From Natronosalvus sp042663485 (GTDB taxonomy: Archaea; Halobacteriota; Halobacteria; Halobacteriales; Natrialbaceae): DNA of 64,000 bases. Below the pieces are notes generated by a model, which saw only the letters and a program-made list of their open reading frames with translations, had not been told where the DNA came from and ran no database searches. A program made the position numbers and the translations under genes. This document shows positions 8,238 to 17,186 of this stretch, in pieces. The stretch lies in assembly GCA_042663485.1 (NCBI GenBank), contig JBHTAF010000002.1; one strand, given 5' to 3'. Each line of letters starts with the position of its first letter. Positions within the stretch are counted from its first letter, which is position 1.

Positions 8238-9089
8238 ATGAACGTAGCCGACGCGATGACGGTCCGCGACGACGTGGTGTCCGTCTCGCTGCCGGGAACG
8301 CGAACCGACGTGCTCGAGTACTTTCAGGAGCGGGCGTTTTCCTCCGTGCCGGTCATCCAGTCGACTGACGGGACGGCCGAGTACCGCGGACTCATCTCTC
8401 GAGAGACGCTGATCGAACAGCCCGACGAGGACCAGCTCGTCATGCTGATGGAGGATGTACCGACCACGACGGCGGAAACGAGCCTCGAGGAGGTCGCGAG
8501 GGTGATGGTCGAAGAGGGTGCGCGGCGCGTCCCCGTCGTGGACGGCGAATTCGAGGGAATCGTCACGGTCACCGACGTCGTCCACGCAATCGCGACGAGC
8601 GAGGCGGAGACCGACGCCGACGTCGGCGACTACGCCACCCGGAGCGTGAACACGACCTACGAGGACGTTCCGCTCCCCGTCGCGGAGCGCGAACTCCACT
8701 ACGCGAACGCCCCGTACGCGGTCGTCCTCGACGACGACGGGCGGATGAGCGGCGTCATCACGGAGGTCGACGTCATCGACGTCGCCCGGATCGTCGAAGG
8801 CGAGGAGGAGACTGGCAACAACTTTCCGGACCAGGACGCCGACTACTCATGGGAAGGGATCAAGGGCGTCGGCAGTCGGTCGCTTCCCACTCGCGACATC
8901 GAGTTGCCGACCAGTCCGGTCAGCGAGTTCATGACCGAGGACGTGGTGACCGTCTCGCGGTCGAAGTCCGTCGAGGGGGCCGCTCAGTTGATGATCAGCA
9001 ACGACATCGAGCAGATTCCGATGGTCACCGGCGACGACCTCGTCGGGATCGTCCGGGACATCGATCTGGTTCGGTCGCTGTACGACTGA
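8238..9089 (+). CDS. Four-CBS-domain protein
   Basis: A 283-residue soluble protein made of two Bateman modules. CBS units can be seen at about residues 1-65, 70-122 (TTTAETSLEEVARVMVEEGARRVPVVD), 133-190 and 228-283 (SEFMTEDVVTVSRSKSVEGAAQLM). Each shows the typical repeat of a conserved Pro-Val near a beta strand and a G-x-ItxxDv turn. CBS pairs usually bind adenosine nucleotides and sense energy state, but no effector domain is fused here, so the target is unknown. AGGTGGT lies six bases before the ATG. It is a single-gene unit followed by the glycyl-tRNA synthetase gene. Confidence 0.9.
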   Translation: MNVADAMTVRDDVVSVSLPGTRTDVLEYFQERAFSSVPVIQSTDGTAEYRGLISRETLIEQPDEDQLVMLMEDVPTTTAETSLEEVARVMVEEGARRVPVVDGEFEGIVTVTDVVHAIATSEAETDADVGDYATRSVNTTYEDVPLPVAERELHYANAPYAVVLDDDGRMSGVITEVDVIDVARIVEGEEETGNNFPDQDADYSWEGIKGVGSRSLPTRDIELPTSPVSEFMTEDVVTVSRSKSVEGAAQLMISNDIEQIPMVTGDDLVGIVRDIDLVRSLYD

Positions 9090-9261
9090 ACGACGTCACT
9101 GAGGGATTTCCGACTGCCAACCACCGACCGCCGATCGCTGAGACTCGTCGCGTCTCGACCGGTCCCCGACCCCACTCCCCACGGACTCGAGCCGACTCGA
9201 CCCTGTGTCCCCGTCACGCAGCCTCGAAAGTGATTTTTGTCCGGCGGGGCTCGAGACGAGT

Positions 9262-11010
9262 ATGAGCGACGAGGCTACGAGCCAGAAACTGACCGAACTC
9301 GCCAAGCGCCGCGGCTATTTCTTCCAGTCGTCAGACGTCTACGGCGGCGTCGGCGGATTCTACACGTTCGGTCCGCAGGGCGCCGCGCTGAAGGGTAACC
9401 TCGAGGACGCCTGGCGGGATCGATTCGCCGTCGAGGAGGGCAACATGGAGATCGACGCGCCGACGATCATGCCCGAACCCGTCTTCGAGTCCTCCGGCCA
9501 CCTCGACACGTTCGATGACATGCTGGTCGAGTGCCCCGAGTGCGGCGAGAGCCACCGCGCCGACCACGTCGTCGAGGACAACACCGAGTACGAGGACGCC
9601 GAGAGCCTCCCGATCCCGGAGGTCGAGGAGATCGTCGCCGAGTACGAACTCGTCTGTCCGTCCTGTGGCGCCGGCCTGGCCGGCCAGGCCATCGACGACT
9701 TCAACCTCATGTTCGCGACGAACATCGGCCCCGGCGACTCCCAACCGGGCTACCTCCGCCCCGAGACCGCCCAGGGCATCTTCGTCGAGTTCCCGCGGCT
9801 CAAGGAGTACGCCCGCAACACGCTCCCCTTCGGCGTCACCCAGATCGGTCGCGCCTACCGCAACGAGATTAGCCCCCGGCGCTCGATCATCCGCACCCGG
9901 GAGTTCACCCAGGCCGAACTCGAGTTATTCGTCGATCCCGAGGGCGACGACCCGAACCTCTCGGCGGTCGAGGACGTACCCGTTCGGCTCTACCCGGCGA
10001 CCGAACAACAAAACGAGGACGGCGAGATCCTCGAGACGACCATCGGCGAGGCCGCCGAGAGCGGCACCATCGCCAGCCCGTGGATCGCGTACTACCTGGG
10101 CGTCGCCCGCGAGTGGTACGCCGCCGTCGGCGTCGACATGGATCGCTTCCGGTTCCGCCAGCACCTCGCCGGCGAGCGCTCCCACTACGCGAGCGACTGC
10201 TGGGACGCCGAGGGCCTGATCGACGGCAACTGGATCGAGCTCGCCGGTTTCTCCGACCGGGGCGACTACGACCTCTCGAAACACGCCGAGGGGTCGGGCG
10301 AGCGCTTCACCGTCTTCCGCCAGTACGACGAACCCCAGACCGTCGAGCGCGCGAGCGTCGACCCCGACATGAGCTACCTGGGTCCGGAGTTCGGCGGCGA
10401 CGCCGGCGCCGTCGCCGACGCCCTGAAATCGCTGGCCAAACGCGACCGCGAGGCATTCTCCGGTGACGTCGTCGAAATCGACCTCGAGGGCGAGAGCCAC
10501 GAGATTCCCGTCGAGAAGACGGGCTTCGCCGTCGGGGACGAAACAATCGCGGGCGAACACGTCACCCCCCACGTCATCGAACCGTCCTTCGGCGTCGACC
10601 GGTTGCTCTACACCGTGCTCCACCACGCCTACGCCGAGGACGAGGTCGACGGCGAGGACCGGACCTACCTCGCCCTCGAGCCCGAAATCGCCCCGACCTT
10701 CGTCGGCGTCTTCCCGCTCCAGAGCGACGACGACCTCGAGACGACGGCAGACGAGATCGCGACGGCCCTGCGTGCCGAGGGCCTCTCGGTCACCTACGAC
10801 GATTCGGGCAACATCGGTCGGCGCTACCGCCGCCAGGACGAGGTCGGCACCCCGTTCTGCGTCACGGTGGACTACGAGAGCCTGGAGGACGGCACCGTGA
10901 CGGTTCGTGAGCGCGACTCGACAACCCAGACGCGACTGGCGATCGACGACCTCCCGGAGATGCTGGCGACGCTGCGGGCCGGCGACCTCGAGTTCGCGGA
11001 CCTGGCGTAG
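9262..11010 (+). CDS. glyS: Glycyl-tRNA synthetase (class II)
   Basis: A 582-residue alpha2-type glycyl-tRNA synthetase that charges tRNA-Gly in the cytoplasm. The start chosen is the ATG at 9262 (MSDEATSQKLTELAKRRG), because the in-frame extension upstream has no conserved look. Class II motif 2 is YRNEISPRRSIIRTREF and motif 3 is FGVDRLLYTVL. A zinc-ribbon-like pair CPECGESH and CPSCG sits in the insertion near residues 90-140, as in archaeal enzymes. The C-terminal anticodon-binding domain begins near APTFVGVFPL. The frame is intact and the length is normal for archaeal GlyRS. It is likely monocistronic. Confidence 0.96.
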   Translation: MSDEATSQKLTELAKRRGYFFQSSDVYGGVGGFYTFGPQGAALKGNLEDAWRDRFAVEEGNMEIDAPTIMPEPVFESSGHLDTFDDMLVECPECGESHRADHVVEDNTEYEDAESLPIPEVEEIVAEYELVCPSCGAGLAGQAIDDFNLMFATNIGPGDSQPGYLRPETAQGIFVEFPRLKEYARNTLPFGVTQIGRAYRNEISPRRSIIRTREFTQAELELFVDPEGDDPNLSAVEDVPVRLYPATEQQNEDGEILETTIGEAAESGTIASPWIAYYLGVAREWYAAVGVDMDRFRFRQHLAGERSHYASDCWDAEGLIDGNWIELAGFSDRGDYDLSKHAEGSGERFTVFRQYDEPQTVERASVDPDMSYLGPEFGGDAGAVADALKSLAKRDREAFSGDVVEIDLEGESHEIPVEKTGFAVGDETIAGEHVTPHVIEPSFGVDRLLYTVLHHAYAEDEVDGEDRTYLALEPEIAPTFVGVFPLQSDDDLETTADEIATALRAEGLSVTYDDSGNIGRRYRRQDEVGTPFCVTVDYESLEDGTVTVRERDSTTQTRLAIDDLPEMLATLRAGDLEFADLA

Positions 11011-11222
11011 GCGCGACCAGGGCTGGTGCTCCGTCTCCGTTCATCACAGCACGTAACTCGCGATCCCTCGAGTCCAACGGTAGAGCTGACCGATGACCGT
11101 TTTCCCTCGTTGACCGTTGAGGCCGTTTTCGACCCGCTCGACGCCCATCGACTGTACCGACGCGAGCACCCAGTGTCCTCGTCTCGTGAGTCAACCGCCA
11201 CCGCAGCGATCGATCCACACAG

Positions 11223-11792
11223 ATGTCACCACCGACGTTCATCAGCACCGACCGACTCGAGTTACGACCGCCCGAAGAATCGGACGTTCCCTTCCTCCTG
11301 GAGGGAGTGAATCACCCGAAGGTACGCCGGTACATCAGCGCCTTCAGGACTCCCTACAGCGAGGAGCGCTACCGAGACGAGCTGTGGGACCGCGACGTCG
11401 ACGCCGATCCGACCTTGCTCGTCGTCCCGAAAGCGGGCGAGTTCGCGGGCGACCCCGTCGGCTCCGTCTCGCTCTCGCCGTTGATCGAGCGCGACGGCTA
11501 CGCCAACTTCGGCGTCTGGTTCCACCCGAAGGCCTGGGGAAACGGTTACGCCCTCGAGGCCAGCGCCCACCTCCTCGAGTACGGCTTCCGGGAACTCCGC
11601 CTCCATCGCGTGTCGGCGACCGCGATGGCGCCGAACGACGCCTCCCGGCGTCTGTGTGAGCGCCTCGGATTCGTCCACGAGGGGACCGCCCGCGAGGCGC
11701 AGTTCGCCGACGGCGACTACGTCGACGTCGAGCGCTATGGCCTGCTCGAGCGCGAGTGGGATGATCCGAACACCGTGCTGGACGCCGATTGA
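11223..11792 (+). CDS. GNAT N-acetyltransferase, RimJ/RimL type
   Basis: A 189-residue GCN5-related acetyltransferase. The N-terminus TDRLELRPPEESDVPFLLEGVNHP is typical of the RimJ/RimL group, and the acetyl-CoA pyrophosphate loop is HPKAWGNGYALEA. A C-terminal substrate strand follows (LHRVSATAMAPNDASRRLCERLGF, then EGTAREAQ). Members acetylate protein N-termini or small amines; the substrate cannot be told. It starts at the ATG at 11223, about 210 bases beyond the GlyRS stop, and precedes the DUF4177 gene by 88 bases in the same direction. Confidence 0.9.
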   Translation: MSPPTFISTDRLELRPPEESDVPFLLEGVNHPKVRRYISAFRTPYSEERYRDELWDRDVDADPTLLVVPKAGEFAGDPVGSVSLSPLIERDGYANFGVWFHPKAWGNGYALEASAHLLEYGFRELRLHRVSATAMAPNDASRRLCERLGFVHEGTAREAQFADGDYVDVERYGLLEREWDDPNTVLDAD

Positions 11793-11880
11793 GGCGAACG
11801 AAACCTACGACGGACGACGAAACCGGAAGAGACCGGGCGCAAGGCCAACCGTTTTGTTCGAATTCGTCGATATTCCTGGC

Positions 11881-12087
11881 ATGGTGACGGATTCGGACGC
11901 GACGTGGGAGTACGAGACGGTCAGGCCGCCTCGAGAGGTCACCATGCGCGAAGCCGCCGATCCGAAGGATTTGCTCAACGAGTTCGGTAGCGAGGGGTGG
12001 GAGTTCGTCGACACGATCGACTACGCCGAGGGTGGCACGAAGTACCTCGTCTTCAAGCGACGGCGCACCGGTGACGACGATGACTGA
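11881..12087 (+). CDS. DUF4177-type small protein
   Basis: A 68-residue protein with the DUF4177 pattern: an N-terminal strand WEYETVRPP, a helix DPKDLLNEFGSEGWEFVDTI and a last strand TKYLVFKRR. Such proteins are small alpha/beta domains of unknown function. The ATG at 11881 follows an AT-rich stretch (TTTTGTTCGAATTCGTCGATATT). Its end overlaps the start of the next membrane-protein gene by eight bases, so the two are an operon. A functional link with the membrane protein is inferred only from that coupling. Confidence 0.85.
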   Translation: MVTDSDATWEYETVRPPREVTMREAADPKDLLNEFGSEGWEFVDTIDYAEGGTKYLVFKRRRTGDDDD

Positions 12088-13090
12088 CGACCAGGTCAGC
12101 ACCGCTGACACGATGCGCGAGCGCGCCGACGAGAGTCGGATCAAACTCTGGCTGCTCGTCGGCGCCAACCGACTCGTCGTCACCGCGGTCCTGACGGCCA
12201 CGTTCTTCGTCCTGTTCTCGCTCGGAGCACTACTCGAGCCGGGCCTCTCGACGCTCCTGCGGGACCGGGCCGTCATCGAGGGGTTGTTCACCTCAATGAT
12301 CACGGCGGTCATCACCACTGCCACCCTGGTGGTGACCATCGGACAGCTGATCGTCTCCCAGGAGAACGGGCCCCTCGGCGAGCAGCGACAGCGCATGAGC
12401 GCGACGATGGACGTCCGTAGCTACGTCGCCGAACTGACCGGTCACCCCGCACCCGCCGACCCCTCGGCGTTCCTCCGGGCACTCGTCGTCGCGACGCGCG
12501 AGCGGGCGACCGCACTCGAGGAAGCCACCGCAGATCTGTCGAACGAGACGGCCAGGGGCGAACTCGAGGAGTTCGTCGACAGCATCCTGGGAAACGCAGA
12601 TACCGTCACCGACAAACTCGAGGGAGCTCGCTTCGGCACGTTCGACGTCGTCCACGCCGCCCTCGACTTCAACTACGGCTGGAAGGTCTTCCAGACCGAG
12701 CGACTCGAGGACGAGTACGCCGACGTGCTCGACGAGGACCAGCGAACCGCCCTCCAGGACCTTCGCCAGTCGCTCGCGATGTTCGGCCCCGCTCGCGAGC
12801 ACGTCAAGACGCTGTACTTCCAATGGGACCTGATCAACCTCTCGCGGCTGATCCTCTACGCGAGCGTGCCAGCGTTGCTCGTCAGCGGCATGATGGTGAC
12901 GTACGTCGACGCGATGACGGTCGTCGGAACGACCCTGGGCGTACAGAACCTGCTCTGGCTCGTCGCCGCCGCGTTCACGCTCACGCTCGTCCCGTTCTTC
13001 CTCTTGCTGGCGTACATCCTCCGCGTCACGACGGTGGCCAAGCGGACGCTCGCCATCGGTCCGCTGATCCTCCGTGACTCCCAGCGGTGA
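12080..13090 (+). CDS. Haloarchaeal integral membrane protein, unknown function
   Basis: A 336-residue protein starting at the ATG at 12080 (MTDDQVSTADTMRERADESR), which overlaps the DUF4177 gene. It has two N-terminal membrane helices (VVTAVLTATFFVLFSLGALL and SMITAVITTATLVVTIGQLI), a soluble helical middle of about 150 residues, and two C-terminal membrane helices (LILYASVPALLVSGMMVTYV and LLWLVAAAFTLTLVPFFLLL). The pattern matches a conserved haloarchaeal family with no assigned activity. There are no ATPase or catalytic motifs. The middle domain (VAELTGHPAPADPSAFLRAL) may be a sensor or a partner-binding part. Confidence 0.8.
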   Translation: MTDDQVSTADTMRERADESRIKLWLLVGANRLVVTAVLTATFFVLFSLGALLEPGLSTLLRDRAVIEGLFTSMITAVITTATLVVTIGQLIVSQENGPLGEQRQRMSATMDVRSYVAELTGHPAPADPSAFLRALVVATRERATALEEATADLSNETARGELEEFVDSILGNADTVTDKLEGARFGTFDVVHAALDFNYGWKVFQTERLEDEYADVLDEDQRTALQDLRQSLAMFGPAREHVKTLYFQWDLINLSRLILYASVPALLVSGMMVTYVDAMTVVGTTLGVQNLLWLVAAAFTLTLVPFFLLLAYILRVTTVAKRTLAIGPLILRDSQR

Positions 13091-13148
13091 CCGATTATCG
13101 ATGTCGTAATCGACGAACTAAATATGCCGGCCGGTGAGCACCCACGGG

Positions 13149-13739
13149 ATGGCCGATGAACTCAAGCGACGGCTGGTCCACGCCAGCGGGTCGGGGCTCG
13201 TCGCGCTCTATCTTCTCGCGGACCCCCTCGAGCTTGGGCTAACCTGGCCCCGGTTTCAGGTCCTGATGGTAGTTCTCGCACTCGGTACCGTCGTCCTCGA
13301 GGTCCTTCGCTTGTACGTGGGTCTCGAGTGGTGGCTCTACGAGAAACTCACCCGCGAGTACGAGCAGAACCAGTTCGCGGGCTACGGCTACTACATGGTG
13401 AGCATGACCATCGTCGTCCTCCTCTTTCCCGAGGACATCGCCCTGCCGGCGATGTTGATGCTCGCCATCGGCGACCCAATCGCGGGCTACGTCTCCGCGG
13501 ACACCCTCACGCGATTCAAGGACCGCAAGACGCTCGTCACGATGTTCGTCGTCAGCACCCTCCTGGCACTGCCGTTCTTCCTCGAGACGCCGCTGGTCGC
13601 CGTCGCCGCGGCACTCGGCGCCACGATCGCCGACGGGATCACCATCCGCGTCCGCGAGTTCGTCGTCGACGACAACCTGACGATTCCGCTGTACGCGGCC
13701 GTTCTCGGTTCGGTTGCGCTCGCGATTGTGCCAATCTGA
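13149..13739 (+). CDS. Dolichol kinase / phosphatidate cytidylyltransferase-like membrane enzyme
   Basis: A 196-residue polytopic protein starting at the ATG at 13149 (MADELKRRLVHASGSG); the GTG at 13134 is a weaker start. It has about six membrane helices. The conserved loop MLAIGDPIAGYVSADTLTRFKDRKT matches the CTP-dependent dolichol kinase/SEC59 group, where the GDPxA segment and following basic residues bind the nucleotide, and GATIADGITIRVREFVVDDN is the second conserved loop. In archaea such enzymes phosphorylate dolichol or other polyprenols used in glycosylation and lipid recycling. It stands alone downstream of the DUF4177 pair and is convergent with the sulfatase gene. Confidence 0.82.
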   Translation: MADELKRRLVHASGSGLVALYLLADPLELGLTWPRFQVLMVVLALGTVVLEVLRLYVGLEWWLYEKLTREYEQNQFAGYGYYMVSMTIVVLLFPEDIALPAMLMLAIGDPIAGYVSADTLTRFKDRKTLVTMFVVSTLLALPFFLETPLVAVAAALGATIADGITIRVREFVVDDNLTIPLYAAVLGSVALAIVPI

Positions 13740-13791
13740 GACGGCGGGTATCGCCGACGGTTGTGCCGATCGCTACCCGTCGCGAGCGTCG

Positions 13792-15258
13792 TTACCAGCG
13801 AAACGTATCCGGCACCCACTTGCGGTTTGGATCCTCGGTGCGCTCCATCCACTCCTCGAGTCGATCGGCCATCGCGTCCCGGACGTCGGCGTAGGCCGGG
13901 TGGTCCACGAGGTTCTGCAGTTCGGCGGGGTCGGCCTCGAGGTCGTACAGTTCGTTCCGATCGGGGCCGTTGTAGACGAACTTGTGCTCGCGCGTGCGAA
14001 CCATTCGCTGGGTGTAGAGGCCGAACTCCTCGCCGTGGTACTGGGAGAACGTCGAGTCGGGCCACGCCGGGTTCTCGCCCGCGAGCAACGGGGCGAGACT
14101 CCGGGAGTGGAACGATTCAGGTACCTCGAGGCCGCCAATCTCGAGAAACGTCGCCGCCAGGTCGTGGAGGTGAACCGGCTCGTCGCGAGTCGTACCGGGG
14201 TCGGTGACGCCCGACCAGCGAATCTGCAGCGGAATGTGGTAGGTCTCGTCGTACATCAGCGGCCCCTTGTTGAACTGACGGTGTGAGCCCGTGAAGTCGC
14301 CGTGGTCGGAGGCGTGGACCACGACCGTCTCCTCGGCGAGGCCGAGTTCCTCGAGCGCCTCGAGAATCCGCCCCGTCTGGTGGTCGATGAGCGTCACGAA
14401 GCCGAAGTACTTCGCGACGGCCTCCGCCCAGGTGTCCCAGTCGAAGTCCTCGACACCCCGGTAGTGCAGGAACTGTTCGTGAACCGCTGGTTTGCCCGCG
14501 TAGGTCTCAGCGTAGGTGTCCCAGGGCTCGAGGTCCTCGGGGTCGTACATCGAGGCGTAGGGTTCGGGGACGACGTAGGGGTGGTGTGGGCCGTAGAAGT
14601 CGGCGCGGTGGAAGAACGGAGACCTGCCGTCACCTGCGGACTCATCTCGGCCGTCGGCGTGCGCCTCGAGCGCCTCGATCGTCCGCTCGGCGAGGAAGTA
14701 CGCCCGCGTGTCCTCGATGTCGACTGGCGTCTTCGCCGCGACGAGCGTCCCGTCGTCGGGATCGTCGTGGGTGTAGATTGCGTCCTCGAGGTCGGTCTCC
14801 TCAATGGGGGTGCCGCGGTGCTCGCGGTACTCCTGGTACGCATCGTCGATGTCGTCGTGATGGACGTCGCTGCCACCGAGGTACTCGAAGCCGAAGTCCT
14901 CGGGCGTCTGGTCGCGTCCGACGTGCCACTTGCCGGTGTAAGTCAGGTCGTAGCCGCTCTGGGCGAGCAGCTCCGAGAAGGTCGGTAACTCGGGCGGGAG
15001 GTTCGGCTGGATCGCGTCCGCCTCGTGGGAGTTGTTGAGCATGCCGTGGGCGTGGGGAAACAGCCCCGTCAGCAGCGATGCGCGGGCGCTCGTGCAGATG
15101 CTGATCGGCGTTACGGCGTGAGTGAACCGGACGCCCTCGCTCGAGAGGCGGTCGAACGTCGGCGTCTCGACCGGCGGGCCGTCGGGTGCCGTACAGTCGT
15201 ACCGTTCCTGGTCGGTGAGGACGAACAGGACGTTCGGGTTCGGCGGCGAGTCGGTCAT
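13792..15258 (-). CDS. Sulfatase (formylglycine type)
   Basis: A 488-residue type I sulfatase, starting at the ATG at 15258 (MTDSPPNPNVLFVLTDQ); the upstream in-frame extension is unconserved in look. The maturation motif is C-T-S-A-R at residues 55-59 (CxSxR form), whose Cys must be converted to formylglycine. Metal-binding residues are in LTDQERYD near 15-21 and SDHGDFTGSH in the middle. No signal peptide is visible, so it acts in the cytoplasm or is exported unconventionally. Likely substrates are organic sulfate esters (choline sulfate or sulfated sugars) or related phosphonates. A formylglycine-generating enzyme is not in the window. Confidence 0.93.
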   Translation of the reverse strand: MTDSPPNPNVLFVLTDQERYDCTAPDGPPVETPTFDRLSSEGVRFTHAVTPISICTSARASLLTGLFPHAHGMLNNSHEADAIQPNLPPELPTFSELLAQSGYDLTYTGKWHVGRDQTPEDFGFEYLGGSDVHHDDIDDAYQEYREHRGTPIEETDLEDAIYTHDDPDDGTLVAAKTPVDIEDTRAYFLAERTIEALEAHADGRDESAGDGRSPFFHRADFYGPHHPYVVPEPYASMYDPEDLEPWDTYAETYAGKPAVHEQFLHYRGVEDFDWDTWAEAVAKYFGFVTLIDHQTGRILEALEELGLAEETVVVHASDHGDFTGSHRQFNKGPLMYDETYHIPLQIRWSGVTDPGTTRDEPVHLHDLAATFLEIGGLEVPESFHSRSLAPLLAGENPAWPDSTFSQYHGEEFGLYTQRMVRTREHKFVYNGPDRNELYDLEADPAELQNLVDHPAYADVRDAMADRLEEWMERTEDPNRKWVPDTFRW

Positions 15259-15360
15259 CGGGTTCGATACATCGAGCGGAGGGAAAAGCCTGGTCGGTCG
15301 ATTCAATCGTCGCTCGGTCACTCCGTCACGAGGCCGTATCGAAATCCTCGAGCGATGATG

Positions 15361-15441
15361 AGTTCAAGCAGTCGTGCTGAATACACAGCGCGAATGTGGC
15401 ACGAGACGATAGACGATCTACGAGAGTTGATGATCGGTTAG
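15361..15441. repeat. Dispersed repeat, copy A (right half only)
   Basis: This stretch matches the right half of copies B to D. The shared pieces are the block around GCGCGAATGTGGCAC and a final block GAGAGTTGATGATCGGTTAG. It lies just behind the sulfatase start and next to the zinc microprotein gene. It keeps the same right boundary (GATCGGTTAGCA) as copy D, which suggests that boundary is real. Confidence 0.65.
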
Positions 15442-15458
15442 CAAAGTGTCAAAACTGA

Positions 15459-15614
15459 TCACTCTAAGCTTTCAATCGCCTTAAAATCCGATCCTCCGCA
15501 CGTACAGCCACTTCTTCCAGAGAGTCTAATGGGTCCATCAACCACTCGTTTGCCGGAATGCACTTTTCCACAACGAGTACACATTGCGATGACTACATTT
15601 TTGGCTTTTCCCAT
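15459..15614 (-). CDS. Zinc microprotein (51 aa), CxxC/CxC type
   Basis: An open frame of 51 codons runs from the ATG at 15614 to TGA at 15461-15459. The product begins MGKAKNVVIAMCTRCG and contains C12-x2-C15 and C37-x-C39 around VHSGKRVVDGPIRLSGRSG, which would make one four-cysteine zinc site. It is clearly homologous to the 62-residue product at 19903-20091: both share NVV, CTxC, VHxG, VDG, LxGR, CxCG and DF in order. The conservation of two copies four kilobases apart is the main evidence for translation. A DNA-, RNA- or protein-binding role is likely but unknown. The gene is in an AT-richer accessory region. Confidence 0.78.
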   Translation of the reverse strand: MGKAKNVVIAMCTRCGKVHSGKRVVDGPIRLSGRSGCTCGGSDFKAIESLE

Positions 15615-15736
15615 CGGTATAACGGAAAGTACTACGGACCTTCTAACTAGTGTTAGCCAACATTCACGACATTATGGAGAAGTAGATACCGCACCGACCA
15701 ACAGAGACAAGGGTAGAGAGACCTTTTGAGAGTGAT

Positions 15737-15985
15737 ATGGGCGACTCTGACGATTTACCGGGCTCTGGCTCTGATCTGGCTATCGAGCGAGGTGAAACCT
15801 ACGACCACGCTGAACATGGCCAAGTCAAAGTTACGGGGATTTGGAAAGGAGTCGAACAAGTAGACAAGGCTCGTCACACCGATGAGAGGGACATCTTCAT
15901 TGTCCGCTACTCCGCTGAAATTAATGGAGAACAAGTTGATGAACTCACCGATACGTTAGATGAGTTTCTCCAAGCGATCAACTGA
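15737..15985 (+). CDS. Small acidic protein (82 aa), unknown
   Basis: An 82-residue acidic protein starting at the ATG at 15737, preceded by GAGAGTGAT. It reads as one small beta-rich domain: ERGETYDHAEHGQVKVTGIW, then VEQVDKARHTDERDIFIVRYSAEI and a helical end VDELTDTLDEFLQAIN. Codon use is less GC-biased than the core genes. There are no cysteines or membrane segments. It resembles small haloarchaeal proteins of unknown function. It is divergent from the zinc microprotein with a 122-base gap, and copy B of the dispersed repeat follows it directly. Confidence 0.7.
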   Translation: MGDSDDLPGSGSDLAIERGETYDHAEHGQVKVTGIWKGVEQVDKARHTDERDIFIVRYSAEINGEQVDELTDTLDEFLQAIN

Positions 15986-15996
15986 ATGTTCCGCGA

Positions 15997-16207
15997 TCAA
16001 TGAGCATCCGAACGTATTGGCTGGTTCGATCCTAATCGAATGAAATAAACGGCGCCGCTGTGCTGCATCCATCCTCTAAGTCGGCCACCTCAATTCTGAC
16101 AGAAATCAGGTGGTTTGTTCGGCGTCTGCTGAACTCAGAGCGCGACTGGAGCACGAGCCGAGGGCCGATCTACGGAGGGTGGTGATCGATTACTACATCG
16201 CTAGATA
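15997..16207. repeat. Dispersed repeat, copy B
   Basis: A non-coding stretch of about 210 bases that aligns end to end with copies C and D. Left-half landmarks are TGGCTGGTT, TGAAATAAACG and TGCTGCATCCATCCTCT; right-half landmarks are TTCTGACAG, AGAGCGCGACTGGAGCAC and CGATCTACGG. It fills most of the 322-base gap between the 82-residue gene and the DUF7344-like gene. The rest of the gap (16208-16307) is AT-rich and probably holds the promoter of the latter. Confidence 0.7.
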
Positions 16208-16307
16208 ATATCGGAGATAAGAGATCTCATCGACGGCTAGTAAAAGCACTCTGCATGTTTGAACCGGCCTGAGAGAACGGATTTCCGTACAAAACCGTTA
16301 AGTCTAA

Positions 16308-17186
16308 ATGCGAATAATTGACAGTATGGATCTCGATCCGCACACCGAAGATCAACTCCAACTTCTCTGTGAGGGCCGCAATCGCACCGTATGTGACCTC
16401 CTCACCGAGGCAGATGGGCCGCTCCATGTAACGGAGCTAGCGGATCAACTCGTGGCTCGTGACGTGAACGTAGTCAATTCAGCGACCTACGACGAAAAAC
16501 TCGACAACGTGACGTTCGAACTCCACCACGTACGGTTGCCGAAGTTAGCAGAGGTTGATCTGGTCGAGTACGATCTTGACGCGAATCTCGTCTCCCAGAA
16601 ACCCTCACCGGCGTCCATGGTGGAGTGGCAGGACGAGAAGGCTCTCGCAACACTGGTAACGCACCTTCCAACCACTCACGGAAGCGAAGCGGGCGATGTG
16701 GGGGTGGTCGAAGGACTTGACTCGGCCTTCGAATACGCACGGAAACTGGCCGACGAAGCCGAGGAAGAGTTGTTCGCCTTATACGCCACCACCGATCTCC
16801 TCGAAGACGAGTGCGTCCGTCACGGCGAGCGCGCCCTCGATCGTGACGTGACAATTTCCATCGGCTCGCAAAACGAGACAGTTCGTGAACGGTGCCGAGA
16901 GGGACTACCAGAAGCCACCGTGTGGGAACCGCAACTTGACTGGCTCAATACACCGACCTATCCGCGGGTGGGTCGGCTCATTCTCATAGATCGGCGGAAA
17001 GTCATGTTTTCCGTCCTTACGGAACCGCCATCCGAGAAGGGGTCTCCCGAGGAGATTGCGCTCATCGGCGACGGCAAGGAGAATCCGCTCGTCGTTCTCG
17101 TACGCGAACTGCTCGGGCCGCGGCTCGACCACCTCGACTACCAAAACGACGACGTTCGAAGCCACCTCCCCACGTACAATGACTGA
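16308..17186 (+). CDS. DUF7344-like winged-helix regulator with TrmB-like sensor part
   Basis: A 292-residue protein; the ATG at 16326 (MDLDPHTEDQLQLLCEGRN) is a possible alternative start. The first 95 residues form a winged helix of the haloarchaeal DUF7344 type (NRTVCDLLTEADGPLHVTELADQL, then VTFELHHVRLPKLAEVDLVEYD). The remaining 190 residues resemble the effector-binding part of TrmB-like regulators, with ATVWEPQLDWLNTPTYPRVGR and a strand-rich end. It is therefore likely a DNA-binding regulator with a built-in ligand sensor. Its stop overlaps the HalOD1 gene by eight bases, and a similar but shorter pair exists at 44.7-45.7 kb. Confidence 0.75.
   Translation: MRIIDSMDLDPHTEDQLQLLCEGRNRTVCDLLTEADGPLHVTELADQLVARDVNVVNSATYDEKLDNVTFELHHVRLPKLAEVDLVEYDLDANLVSQKPSPASMVEWQDEKALATLVTHLPTTHGSEAGDVGVVEGLDSAFEYARKLADEAEEELFALYATTDLLEDECVRHGERALDRDVTISIGSQNETVRERCREGLPEATVWEPQLDWLNTPTYPRVGRLILIDRRKVMFSVLTEPPSEKGSPEEIALIGDGKENPLVVLVRELLGPRLDHLDYQNDDVRSHLPTYND

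Noticed and set aside
15529..15729. A 66-codon plus-strand frame opposite the zinc microprotein
   Set aside because: The minus-strand frame has a clear homologue in the window, whereas this one reads as noise.
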